From Oscillospiraceae bacterium (GTDB taxonomy: Bacteria > Bacillota_A > Clostridia > Oscillospirales > CAG-272), in the NCBI GenBank assembly GCA_015064665.1, contig SVRU01000022.1:1-36132 (forward strand): a DNA stretch of 36,132 bases, in the 5' to 3' direction. The stretch's first letter is position 1. Each line of letters starts with the position of its first letter. Of this stretch, positions 1 to 7,811 are shown piece after piece. Below the pieces are notes generated by a model. That model saw nothing but the letters and a program-made list of their open reading frames with translations, was not told the DNA's origin and searched no databases. The translations under genes and the position numbers were made by a program.

Positions 1-1836
1 AAGAGCTGACACGGGTACGCATATAACGTCACCGCCCCATTCTTCGGGAACAAGTTCATACTGTGTGAGCTGATTGAGAACGTTATCAGGATTCGCCTGC
101 GGCTTATCCATTTTGTTGATAGCAACGATGATATCAATTCCCGCAGCTTTCGCGTGGTTTATAGCCTCAATGGTCTGGGGCATTACGCCGTCATCAGCTG
201 CAACGACAAGTATAGCAATATCCGTCGACTTAGCACCGCGCATACGCATTGCGGTGAAAGCCTCGTGGCCGGGGGTATCAAGGAAGGTGATGTCCTTGCC
301 GTTTGCTTTAACACGGTATGCACCTATTGCCTGAGTGATACCGCCTGCTTCGCCCTTGGTGACGTTCGTGTGTCTTATCGCGTCAAGGATTGAGGTCTTA
401 CCGTGGTCAACGTGACCCATAACGCAAACGACGGGCGCGCGCTCTTCGAGATCCGCCTCGTTTTCCTCAGCCTCGGTGAAGAGCTTCTCTTCTATCGTAA
501 CTACAATTTCCTTGGTAACCTTTGCACCGAATTCGTCTGCAATGAGCTCTGCGGTTGCGTAATCGACAACGTCGTTTAATCCCTTCATCTCGCCCATCAT
601 CATAAGCTTCTTGATAACCTCGGCAGAGGTCTTCTTAAGTCTTGATGAAAGCTCACTTACAGTTATCTCGTCGGGAACGGTGATTTCCAGCTGCTTGTTT
701 CTTGCTCTTTCAGCCTCAAGCTTCTTTATCTTCTCGCGAGCCGCCTTTTCCTTGTCCTTTGCGCTCTTTACATTCTGCCCCTTGTTATCCTGCTTCTTAA
801 GCTTCTGCTTCTGCGCCTTTGTATCGGTGCCGTTCGCAATAGCATAGAACTGGTCGTTATAACGCTCATCGTATTTTGAGAGGTTAACGTCTGAAGTTCT
901 CATATCTACGACACGGGTCTTGGGTGACTCCGCTTTGTAGTCGGTATGGATATTTACTCCGCCCTTGACGTTTGACATATCAATAGTGGGAGTAATAGTC
1001 TTGAACTGCTGCTTCGGCTGCTTCTTTTCTTCTCGCTTTGGCTGCTGCGGCTGCGGCTTCTTCTCTGCCATTGCCGCCTTCTGCTGCTTATCAAGCTGAG
1101 CCTGCTGCGCAGGTCTTTGAGCCTGGGGCGTGGGCTGCTTTTGCTGCTGATTTTGAATCTCAGGCTTTCTGTCCTGCTTTTGCTGCTGCGCGACGGGCGC
1201 TTTAGCTTGGGACTGCTGAGGCTTCTGTCCGCCCTGCATAACCGGACGCTTTCCATCAGCCATGCGGTTCAGATTCTCGCGGCGCTTTGCAAACGGATCG
1301 TCGCTCGGACGGTCGCTGTATTTCTGATAAGATGGCTTCGGTGCGTAGTAGGTCTGAGCGTTTTGTCGGTTCTGTCCGTTGCCGTCCAGTCTTCTTCCCT
1401 CGCCCCTGTCGGTCTGATTATCCTGCTTCGCATAAGGCTTTTTCTCAAACGCGGACTTTGTCTCTGCCGCGGGTTTTTCGGAAGGTCTTTGCTGAGCCTT
1501 CGCCTCTTTTTTCTCTTCCTTAACCTCGGGCTTTTCCTCGGCTTTGGGCTCCGCCTTTTGTGGCTGCTCGGAGACCTTGGGCGCGCTCGCTTCCTTCTCG
1601 GGCGCTTTGTCTTCCTTTTTATCTGATGATATAGTAACCTTTCCGGTCGTATATGCTTCAAGATTCTTTATCTGATGCTTCGTCGTCATATAGACGAGGA
1701 AAAGCTCAAACTCCTCTGCCTCAACCGAAGCACCGCTGTTCTTCTTTTCAAATCCAATTTCCTTAAACGCATCGGCTACGTCCTTGGATTTTAAGTTAAA
1801 GTCTTTTGATATTTGTGAAATTTTGATTTGAGCCAT
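1..1836 (-). CDS. infB: Translation initiation factor IF-2 (3' end cut off by window edge)
   Basis: IF-2 is the GTPase that brings initiator fMet-tRNA to the ribosome and promotes subunit joining. The first 612 residues are present. The short N-terminal domain (about 1-55, [13 protein letters not shown]) is followed by a long low-complexity K/Q/P/E-rich linker to about residue 340, then a second helical IF2-N domain ([16 protein letters not shown]). The GTPase domain starts at about residue 465. G1 is GHVDHGKT at 474-481, then come G3 DTPGHEAF and G4 NKMD, and the visible sequence ends at the G5 motif VPVSAL. Domain II and the C-terminal tRNA-binding domains lie outside the window. The ATG at 1836 has GGTGA just upstream. 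It is the last visible gene of the rimP-nusA operon, 59 bases after ylxQ. Identification is certain; the linker length is the only variable feature. Confidence 0.98.
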   Translation of the reverse strand, partial: MAQIKISQISKDFNLKSKDVADAFKEIGFEKKNSGASVEAEEFELFLVYMTTKHQIKNLEAYTTGKVTISSDKKEDKAPEKEASAPKVSEQPQKAEPKAEEKPEVKEEKKEAKAQQRPSEKPAAETKSAFEKKPYAKQDNQTDRGEGRRLDGNGQNRQNAQTYYAPKPSYQKYSDRPSDDPFAKRRENLNRMADGKRPVMQGGQKPQQSQAKAPVAQQQKQDRKPEIQNQQQKQPTPQAQRPAQQAQLDKQQKAAMAEKKPQPQQPKREEKKQPKQQFKTITPTIDMSNVKGGVNIHTDYKAESPKTRVVDMRTSDVNLSKYDERYNDQFYAIANGTDTKAQKQKLKKQDNKGQNVKSAKDKEKAAREKIKKLEAERARNKQLEITVPDEITVSELSSRLKKTSAEVIKKLMMMGEMKGLNDVVDYATAELIADEFGAKVTKEIVVTIEEKLFTEAEENEADLEERAPVVCVMGHVDHGKTSILDAIRHTNVTKGEAGGITQAIGAYRVKANGKDITFLDTPGHEAFTAMRMRGAKSTDIAILVVAADDGVMPQTIEAINHAKAAGIDIIVAINKMDKPQANPDNVLNQLTQYELVPEEWGGDVICVPVSAL

Positions 1837-1895
1837 ATAAGTCACCGATTTTCGCTTGCGCGAAAACTTCCTTTCGTCAATTTCATACGGGGCAT

Positions 1896-2216
1896 TTATT
1901 CCTCGGCTGCTTTTTTAATTTCGTTTGCGAATCCCTCGTCGGCTACCGCAACTGCGGCAGGAGCGTAGGTTTTTCCGAGCATTTTACCGAGGCGCTCCGT
2001 ATCTATATTCACCTCGATTGCCGAAATACCGTAAAAACGGCACTTTGAAATGAGCTTTTTTTTGGTTGCATCGGATGCTTCGTTTGATATAACGACGAGC
2101 TTTACAGCTCCCCGCGGCATCGATGCGCATATAAGCTCGGTTCCCATGACGAGCTTGCCTGCGCGCTGTGCAAATCCAAGCATTCCATGGAGGCGTTGAT
2201 TGTTTTTATTTTCCAA
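1896..2216 (-). CDS. ylxQ: L7Ae/L30e-family RNA-binding protein YlxQ
   Basis: A 106-residue protein of the L7Ae/L30e/S12e/Gadd45 fold, whose members bind kink-turn RNA. The motif [13 protein letters not shown] near the N-terminus and the following segment [19 protein letters not shown] are typical of the YlxQ branch, which sits between ylxR and infB in Firmicutes. I place the start at the TTG at 2216 because GGAAGAGG lies upstream and the gene then overlaps the end of ylxR by 11 bases, as expected for translational coupling. An ATG at 2183 would give a 95-residue version beginning [10 protein letters not shown], and an open frame continues upstream to 2282 inside ylxR. The exact cellular role is not settled; RNA binding is inferred from family. 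Confidence 0.9.
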   Translation of the reverse strand: MENKNNQRLHGMLGFAQRAGKLVMGTELICASMPRGAVKLVVISNEASDATKKKLISKCRFYGISAIEVNIDTERLGKMLGKTYAPAAVAVADEGFANEIKKAAEE

Positions 2217-2493
2217 CTGTAAGTTCCTCTTCCAGTCTGTCGTATACTTCATCGGGTATCGAGCATTCCAGCGACGATTCAAGCCTTCTTGCCTTGCGGG
2301 CTTTTTTCAGGCAGTTGGGATTTTTACATATATATGCTCCCCTGCCCGACTTTTTGCCGGTAACGTCAAGAATAATTTCACCGTCCGGCGTTCTGAGGAC
2401 CCGTATAAGCTCGCTTTTAGGAAAATGCTCCGAGCAACCGGTGCAACGTCTTATCGGTTGCTTTCTTACCTTCATAACCTGTGAATTTGCCAT
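2206..2493 (-). CDS. ylxR: YlxR (DUF448) RNA-binding protein, RNase P modulator family
   Basis: A 95-residue protein with the DUF448 signature: RRCTGCSEHFPKSELIRVLR near the N-terminus and GRGAYICKNPNCLKKARK in the middle. The two Cys pairs (CTGC and CxxxxxC) and the conserved GRGAY motif are intact. Homologues (YlxR, also called RnpM) bind RNA and have been linked to RNase P in Bacillus subtilis; that role is known for the family and not shown here. The ATG lies one base after the nusA stop codon, and the gene's 3' end overlaps ylxQ, so it is inside the nusA operon. Confidence 0.95.
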   Translation of the reverse strand: MANSQVMKVRKQPIRRCTGCSEHFPKSELIRVLRTPDGEIILDVTGKKSGRGAYICKNPNCLKKARKARRLESSLECSIPDEVYDRLEEELTVGK

Positions 2494-2494
2494 A

Positions 2495-3526
2495 TTATGC
2501 CTTAATATCTATCTTGCAGCCGGTAAGTCTTGCAACGAGCTTTGCATTCTGACCCTCTTTACCGATAGCAAGAGAGAGCTGCTCGGGAGAAACGGTAACC
2601 TTGCAGGAGCGCTCGTCCTCCATCTCAACCGAAATAACCTTTGCGGGTGAGAGCGCCTCGGCTACGTATTCGGGAAGATTTTCGCTATACTTAATGATAT
2701 CTATCTTTTCGTTTCCGAGCTCGGCGAGTATCGAAGAAATTCTCATTCCGTTCTTACCGATACACGAGCCTATCGCGTCAACGTTTTCGTCTCTTGACTC
2801 AACTGCTATCTTCGTTCTGCTGCCTGCTTCGCGGGAGATACCCTTGATAACTATCGTTCCATCCTGAATTTCGGGAATTTCAAGCTCGAAAAGACGCTTT
2901 ACAAAGTTAGGATGAATTCTAGAAAGAGTTACGAGCGGTCCTCTCATCTCACCCGACTTAACCTCTGAGATGAAGACCTTGAGTCTGTCACCGACCTCGT
3001 GAACCTCACCGGGTATCTGCTCCCCTTTGAGAAGCGTTGCGTAGCCTGTGCCGGTATCGAGAATAAGATTGCCTGACGTAGTGTCAACCTTGTCTACTAT
3101 CGCGGTGATAATCTCTTCCTTCTTTTCCTCATACTCTCTAGTCTGTCTTTCACGCTCTGCGTCGCGGATAGCCTGAATTATCATCTGCTTACCCGTAGAT
3201 GCGGATATGCGGCGGAAGGTTTTCGTTTTAAGCTCGGTTTCAACGACACCGCCAAGCTTGTTACGACGGCTGAGGCTCTTAGCTTCGGAGAGAGATATCT
3301 GACACTTGGGGTCCTCAACCTCTCCGTCGGCAACAACCTGTCTTTGCTGATAAACCTTAAGGTCCTGCTTTACAGGGTCAAGATTTACTCTGACTACCGT
3401 CGTCTGTCCGACCTCTTTGCGACATGCGTTTGCAAGCGCCGCCTCGATTTTCGTTATCATATACTCTTTCGGGATGCCCTTTTCCCTCTCAATAAGATCA
3501 AGGGCTTCAAAGAATTCCTTGTTCAT
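2495..3526 (-). CDS. nusA: Transcription elongation/termination factor NusA
   Basis: NusA binds RNA polymerase and nascent RNA and modulates pausing, termination and antitermination. The 343-residue length matches the Firmicutes form, which lacks the C-terminal acidic repeats of proteobacteria. The N-terminal RNAP-binding domain begins MNKEFFEALDLIEREKGI. An S1 domain lies around residues 130-200 (IITAIVDKV...LVTLSRIHPNFVKRLFELEIPEI). Two KH domains follow: GSCIGKNGMRI near residue 252 and SLAIGKEGQNAKLVARL near 320, with both GxxG loops intact. It lies 44 bases after rimP and one base before ylxR. Confidence 0.98.
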   Translation of the reverse strand: MNKEFFEALDLIEREKGIPKEYMITKIEAALANACRKEVGQTTVVRVNLDPVKQDLKVYQQRQVVADGEVEDPKCQISLSEAKSLSRRNKLGGVVETELKTKTFRRISASTGKQMIIQAIRDAERERQTREYEEKKEEIITAIVDKVDTTSGNLILDTGTGYATLLKGEQIPGEVHEVGDRLKVFISEVKSGEMRGPLVTLSRIHPNFVKRLFELEIPEIQDGTIVIKGISREAGSRTKIAVESRDENVDAIGSCIGKNGMRISSILAELGNEKIDIIKYSENLPEYVAEALSPAKVISVEMEDERSCKVTVSPEQLSLAIGKEGQNAKLVARLTGCKIDIKA

Positions 3527-3570
3527 TTTTTTCTTTCTACCTTCGTAATTATAGAATTACTGTCCTTTCT

Positions 3571-4029
3571 TTATTCAAAATAAACCGTTGTTAATTTTGC
3601 AATTTCATTTTTGGAGATTGCCTTTATCTCCCCGTCGCATTCAAGGGTCACCGACTTACCGTCAAATTCCTTAAGAATTCCGATATAGCTTTTTTTGCCG
3701 TCCTTTTGCGTGAAGAGCTTCGCCTCAACCTTCTGAGCTATTGAAGCGGCGATATGCTCGTCGCATCTGAGCTCGCGCTCAATACCCGGTGACGACACCT
3801 CAAGGTAATAAAAGTCCTCAATGGGATCAACCTCGTCAAGTATCGGGTCGATAGCTCTGTGAACCTTTTCACAGTCCTCAATGTCTATACCGTCGTCGGA
3901 GTCAATCGTTATTTCAAGGTGATAATCTGCTCCCACCTTGGAATACTGAATATCCCATATTCTGTAACCCAACTCTTCAACAGTCGGCAGGATTGCTTCT
4001 CTGACGGTTTCCTTTACGCTTTTTTTCAT
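3571..4029 (-). CDS. rimP: Ribosome maturation factor RimP
   Basis: RimP is required for late maturation of the 30S subunit. The 152-residue protein begins MKKSVKETVREAILPTVEELGYRIWDIQY and contains the diagnostic segment LDEVDPIEDFYYLEVSSPGIEREL, ending in an Sm-like domain. I chose the ATG at 4029 because GAAAGGAAG lies 8 bases upstream and it aligns with the family N-terminus. An in-frame extension to a GTG at 4089 would add 20 residues with no family counterpart. First gene of the nusA-infB operon. The start codon overlaps the stop of a possible 25-codon leader ORF (ATGA), so its translation may be coupled. Confidence 0.95.
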   Translation of the reverse strand: MKKSVKETVREAILPTVEELGYRIWDIQYSKVGADYHLEITIDSDDGIDIEDCEKVHRAIDPILDEVDPIEDFYYLEVSSPGIERELRCDEHIAASIAQKVEAKLFTQKDGKKSYIGILKEFDGKSVTLECDGEIKAISKNEIAKLTTVYFE

Positions 4030-4103
4030 CCGTCGGCTTCCTTTCGAGAATTTCTTTTTACAATAAATGAAGAGTGACCTCTCAGCCACTCTTCCTCTTT
4101 CAT
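4026..4103 (-). CDS. Possible 25-residue leader peptide upstream of rimP
   Basis: A short frame starting at the ATG at 4103, translated MKEEEWLRGHSSFIVKRNSR followed by KEADG, ends in a TGA that overlaps the rimP ATG (ATGA). The predicted transcription start is only a few bases upstream, and GGTGA precedes the ATG at short spacing. The frame spans the leader hairpin, so translating it could open or close the structure. It differs from the rimP frame. It may be chance, because the sequence is only 78 bases. The exact stop/start overlap is what makes it worth recording. Confidence 0.3.
   Translation of the reverse strand: MKEEEWLRGHSSFIVKRNSRKEADG
4068..4093 (-). promoter_or_regulatory. Hairpin in the leader of the rimP-nusA operon
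   Basis: On the minus strand an 8-bp perfect stem, GAAGAGTG pairing with CACTCTTC, encloses a 10-base loop. It lies about 15-40 bases after the predicted transcription start and upstream of the rimP ribosome binding site. It is not followed by a U-run, so it is not a simple terminator. It could be an RNA-stability or translational-control element. Confidence 0.45.
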
Positions 4104-4116
4104 ATTCACCATAAAG

Positions 4117-4145
4117 ATTATATCATATCTTTTTCAAAAAATCAA
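4117..4145 (-). promoter_or_regulatory. Sigma-A promoter of the rimP-nusA-infB operon
   Basis: Reading the minus strand, TTGATT at 4145-4140 is separated by 17 bases from a perfect TATAAT at 4122-4117. Transcription should start near 4110, about 80 bases before rimP. Confidence 0.75.
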
Positions 4146-4209
4146 TACCTTTTACGAAAAATATTTATAAAATGCCGCACACGAGATTTTTCGATGAATC
4201 TTTCACACA

Positions 4210-4434
4210 TCAATCGTTGAAAAAGCTAAGTATTGCGTCGTCTCTGCGCCCCATGCTCTTGCGCCTTAACGAGCGGTTTCCGCTCTCCTTGGAATAGCTT
4301 TTCAAAATACTTTCAATCTCGGAATTAATTTTTCTTCTCTCCCTCTCAAGCCTTTTTATCATATTGGCTTTTTGCTGAGACGTCATAGAAGTAATACGGC
4401 GCAAATCGTCGTTTTTTCTTTTAAACAGTCCCAC
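4210..4434 (-). CDS. Hypothetical small basic protein, partner of the upstream 668-residue protein
   Basis: A 74-residue, highly basic protein beginning MGLFKRKNDDLRRITSMTS and predicted helical (KANMIKRLERERRKINSEIESILKSYSK). No family was recognised. I prefer the GTG at 4434 because GAGAGG lies 8 bases upstream. A GTG at 4443 is also possible, but its spacing to that site would be only one base. It begins at the stop codon of the 668-residue gene, so the two are probably co-translated and may act together. No signal peptide or membrane segment is seen. Confidence 0.6.
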   Translation of the reverse strand: MGLFKRKNDDLRRITSMTSQQKANMIKRLERERRKINSEIESILKSYSKESGNRSLRRKSMGRRDDAILSFFND

Positions 4435-4435
4435 G

Positions 4436-6442
4436 TCATACACCTCTCAGTTGCGATAAAAGTTTGTCAAAATAAGCAGCTATGCCGTCGCCTAGGAAAT
4501 ACCACACCGCAAAAGCTATAATTAACACAACCGCGGCAAACGCTATTACGGACGCCCATTCCTTATTATCCTCGGCGCGCTCCTGATTTCTGCGAAGCTT
4601 TCTCAGCATATAACGAATTTCGCGGTCGAGGCGCCTTGCCGTCTTCTTTGCGCAGCGAATCTCAAGCACAAGCTCTCTTTTCGCGCGTCCCTGCGGTTTA
4701 AGATGCCTAAGCTTGTAGTAGAGCTCATCGGCGGTTGCGACCGCCTGCGTTTTTTTGTTGAGCAGGTCAAAGGCGCGCTCCTTCATATTTGAGGGAACTT
4801 TGTATCCGTCGATTTTCTTCGCCAACTTGCGCTGCTTTTTGTACATAGCGGTTGCGCTCTTTTTGCGTATATTCGCAGCCTTGCGTATAATTTTCGAGCT
4901 TTTTAGGTTGCTGTTCGAGCCGCCGTACAGCGCAATAAGACGCTCGTTTACGCTCTCTCTTTCGGAGAGCAGAATATCAAGCCTCATTCTGAGCGCGTCG
5001 AGCCGCTCGCGTCTTGCACCCTGTCTGAGCTTTTCGTTTGCGGGGTCAAGAGCCTTTAATAGATAAAAGCGCGAATTATCCTCTCGCTCCGTTTCAACGG
5101 CGCGCTTTGCGTTTCTGTTTATTTTGTCGATTTTTCGGTCAATATCTTTAATTGCCTTGAGATTTTTTCTCTTGTCAAGTCCGTAGGAACGGACGAGAAA
5201 ATCCTTCTTTGCCTCAAGAGCCGCCAAAGCGTATTCACTCCGCAGTCCGACGAGAAGAACGTCACGTTCGGTGGCACGCTTTATCTGGCTCATTTTCTCT
5301 GCCGTGCGGTGAGCGAGAGCCTTTTTCTCGCCATCGCTGAGAATCATCGGAGAGCCGCCCTCAACGTATCTCTCCCATTCGTGACGTATAAGCTCTTCCT
5401 CTTCGTCAAGTCTCCGCGCTCTGTCGTTCGCTTCGTCATATGGGTTATATACCGCATCGTCCTCCATTCCGTAGTAATATACGGTCGGAATCGGACGGCA
5501 TATCTTTCCTGCAAGAACGTCGTCTATCATACTGTATTCAAGACACTCAAGCGGACGGCCGCTTACCGCTTCGTATTCGTCGCAGAATCGGTTATAGGTA
5601 TCTATATGCGACTTCAAAAGCCGCTTATATCTTGCGGTTTTTCCCTTTGCTTTTACGTAAACGCAAGAACCGAGAAGCTCAACGGTAAGCTCACATATTT
5701 CTTTCTGAACTCCGATTTTTTCAACGATAAGCGATATATTTTTTTCGTTATCCGCTTCTTTTTGGCGGTCTTCAATTTTGGATATGCGCCTCTTGAGCAA
5801 ATTTTCTTCGCGAAAAAAGGAATTCGTACGTTTTGAAAATTCATTTCTCGCGTATGCGGAATCCGTACCGTATTTGTATTCGGCGTCGTTATCCAAAACA
5901 AATTCCTCATCGGCGTATTCCTCGGAACGCTCTTCAAGCGCGAGATAATCAAGCTCTCTATCGGAAAGCTCGTGAATGCGCGTCCGCTCGGTATATTCCT
6001 TCGGCAAATCGGCATCGGGATATATCCCGTCAAGCTCTTCTTGAAATTCTTTACCGTAAAGCTCCTCAGACGGCTCGACTTTTGCCCCGCCGTCTTTGCA
6101 CAGGGCGGCGTCACTCGTGAAATTTTGGTTTTCGGTCTGTTGAGGCGGGGGCGTGTCACCGCATTTTTTTACAACTGCAATCCGTCCGGGCAGAACGGTC
6201 AACACAACTCTGCCGTCCTTTTCTTCGCATCTGACGGTGGGAGAGGAGTTTTTTTCCTCGGACGCTTTTCTATTATCGGCAGAGTCGCCATTGGATTCCG
6301 CCTCTTCCAATCGGGAGCGAATCACACTATTGCAAAGCTCTTTGATTCCGTCGATTCGTGACTGCGCCGCTATACGTTCACGGTTTGCAATATCGTCAAT
6401 CTCGTTTTCATTCACTATATCGCTATTGGTTTTTTCCGACAT
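4436..6442 (-). CDS. Hypothetical coiled-coil protein with a C-terminal membrane anchor (668 aa)
   Basis: I do not recognise this protein. Residues 1-150 are acidic and low-complexity with no signal peptide. From about 200 to 610 it is highly charged and predicted to be long helices or coiled coil, rich in Lys, Arg and Glu. A single hydrophobic segment (WASVIAFAAVVLIIAFAVWYFLG) lies about 25-30 residues from the C-terminus, so it resembles a tail-anchored membrane protein with its bulk in the cytoplasm. The start ATG at 6442 is preceded by GGGAGGAGG. It is followed directly by the small basic gene at 4434. Possible roles such as envelope or division scaffold are speculation. Confidence 0.75.
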   Translation of the reverse strand: MSEKTNSDIVNENEIDDIANRERIAAQSRIDGIKELCNSVIRSRLEEAESNGDSADNRKASEEKNSSPTVRCEEKDGRVVLTVLPGRIAVVKKCGDTPPPQQTENQNFTSDAALCKDGGAKVEPSEELYGKEFQEELDGIYPDADLPKEYTERTRIHELSDRELDYLALEERSEEYADEEFVLDNDAEYKYGTDSAYARNEFSKRTNSFFREENLLKRRISKIEDRQKEADNEKNISLIVEKIGVQKEICELTVELLGSCVYVKAKGKTARYKRLLKSHIDTYNRFCDEYEAVSGRPLECLEYSMIDDVLAGKICRPIPTVYYYGMEDDAVYNPYDEANDRARRLDEEEELIRHEWERYVEGGSPMILSDGEKKALAHRTAEKMSQIKRATERDVLLVGLRSEYALAALEAKKDFLVRSYGLDKRKNLKAIKDIDRKIDKINRNAKRAVETEREDNSRFYLLKALDPANEKLRQGARRERLDALRMRLDILLSERESVNERLIALYGGSNSNLKSSKIIRKAANIRKKSATAMYKKQRKLAKKIDGYKVPSNMKERAFDLLNKKTQAVATADELYYKLRHLKPQGRAKRELVLEIRCAKKTARRLDREIRYMLRKLRRNQERAEDNKEWASVIAFAAVVLIIAFAVWYFLGDGIAAYFDKLLSQLRGV

Positions 6443-6512
6443 TGCCTCGTCCTCCTCCCGTTTTTATACCGCCAAAGCGGAAACCTTCGTTTTTAGTTGC
6501 CCGAAATAAAGT

Positions 6513-6935
6513 CTATTTTACTTCGGAATTTCCGGATTCGTAAAATTTAAGTAAAAAGCTGAGAACGTCACGACGAAGAACCATTCCTATAAAGCAGCCT
6601 CTGTCGTCTACCACCGGCACGAAATTGTGCTCTTTTACGTTCTCGATAAGCTCGTTTATAGAAGCGTTGTGATAAAGCGGCTTTGAATAGTCCTTGTCAA
6701 GAATGCTCAACACGCTGTCACGCTCGGCAGACCTTGAATCAAACCTGCCGTTATCCATGAAGTATTTGAATATATCGTCGTTACGGAGAGTGCCTATATA
6801 CATGCCCTCCTCGTCAAGCACGGGTATTGCCACGTAATGATGGTAACGCATTTTTTCAAGTGCCTGACGCACGGTGCTGGTTCCGCTTATATACTCAACA
6901 GAGCTTTTCGGAATCATTAGCCGCAAAATATTCAT
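6513..6935 (-). CDS. Stand-alone CBS-domain pair protein
   Basis: A 140-residue protein made almost entirely of two CBS motifs (Bateman module). The first contains TSTVRQALEKMRYHHYVAIPVLDEEGMYIGTLRNDDI and the second NASINELIENVKEHNFVPVVDDRGCFIGMVLRRDVLSFL. Such modules bind adenine nucleotides and act as energy or ligand sensors, usually on a partner protein. No catalytic domain is attached. The start is supported by GGAGG a few bases upstream of the ATG at 6935. It sits 39 bases after coaW and may be read through from it; no terminator is seen between them. The partner is unknown. Confidence 0.88.
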   Translation of the reverse strand: MNILRLMIPKSSVEYISGTSTVRQALEKMRYHHYVAIPVLDEEGMYIGTLRNDDIFKYFMDNGRFDSRSAERDSVLSILDKDYSKPLYHNASINELIENVKEHNFVPVVDDRGCFIGMVLRRDVLSFLLKFYESGNSEVK

Positions 6936-6974
6936 ACAATTTCCTCCTGAATTTTTGGAAAAACCGTCGAATTC

Positions 6975-7811
6975 TCAAACCCCCTGCAATGCAGTTCCTA
7001 TGACAGTGGCGTATTCAGCGCGCTCGGGTATCATAAAGTTCATTCCATAGGTCTTTTTCATACTGTTTAGAAAATCAAATTTATCGCGACAGAATGCAAG
7101 GCGTGTCAAATTTCCGGTCAAAACTATGTTGTCAACCCCGACGCTTCTCGCAGCAAATACGGATACCATACCTATCGTTTCATATACCATATTCATAATG
7201 CCGAGAGCAACGTCGTCCTTTGTGGCAAGGTCTGATACGTTTCCGAAATTCGATGCGGTAAGCTCATCAGCCAAAAAGTTTTCGTCCCTTGCTGTTATAT
7301 CCTTTATTCTGAGGTCGATATTTGCAAGATTTCCGCCGGTTGCATATTCCTCTATGTGCGCTACGGTTTCGGCAGAGAGCATAAGCTTTGAAAGTCCCAT
7401 GAGAGTTCCGCCGCCGACTCCCGTTCCGCCAAGATATTTCATCTCTTTTTCGGTTGCGTGAACAATAGCCGTTCCCGTTCCCATGCTGACAACGAGAGCT
7501 TCTTTGAGTCCCGAGATATAAAGTCCGCCGTGTCCTATTGCACCGAACTCGGGAACTCTCACACAGTCAAGTCCGTAAAGATCCCTTTTGACAAAGGAGG
7601 AGCCGACTCCCGTCATCATAATTTTATCTATCTCTTTAATTGATATTCTGTTTTCGTCGGTAAATTTACCGAAAGCACCGTAGGTTGCCGTAATGGGATC
7701 GTTCGCGCGTACGAACTGCGGAGCTATAAGCTCGCGCTTATCGCCGTTTTGCGAAAAACCGACTATCTTGGTAGTGCTTCCGCCGACGTCTATACCGATT
7801 ATAACGCTCAT
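6975..7811 (-). CDS. coaW: Type II pantothenate kinase
   Basis: Phosphorylates pantothenate in the first step of coenzyme A synthesis. The 278-residue length and the ASKHA-fold motifs match the type II (CoaW/eukaryotic-like) enzyme. The N-terminal phosphate loop is IIGIDVGGSTTKIVGF, the central signature is GGTGVGGGTLMGLSKLMLSAET, and VDNIVLTGNLTR lies near the C-terminus. Type II enzymes in bacteria are usually insensitive to CoA feedback; that is family knowledge. Its ATG overlaps the stop codon of the upstream MutS-family gene (ATGA), so the two are translated from one message. The pairing has no obvious metabolic logic. Confidence 0.93.
   Translation of the reverse strand: MSVIIGIDVGGSTTKIVGFSQNGDKRELIAPQFVRANDPITATYGAFGKFTDENRISIKEIDKIMMTGVGSSFVKRDLYGLDCVRVPEFGAIGHGGLYISGLKEALVVSMGTGTAIVHATEKEMKYLGGTGVGGGTLMGLSKLMLSAETVAHIEEYATGGNLANIDLRIKDITARDENFLADELTASNFGNVSDLATKDDVALGIMNMVYETIGMVSVFAARSVGVDNIVLTGNLTRLAFCRDKFDFLNSMKKTYGMNFMIPERAEYATVIGTALQGV

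Noticed and set aside
1117..1661. Open frames on both strands within infB (169 and 130 codons)
   Set aside because: They are shadows of the low-complexity Lys/Gln/Pro linker of IF-2, Leu- or Arg-rich with no start signals.
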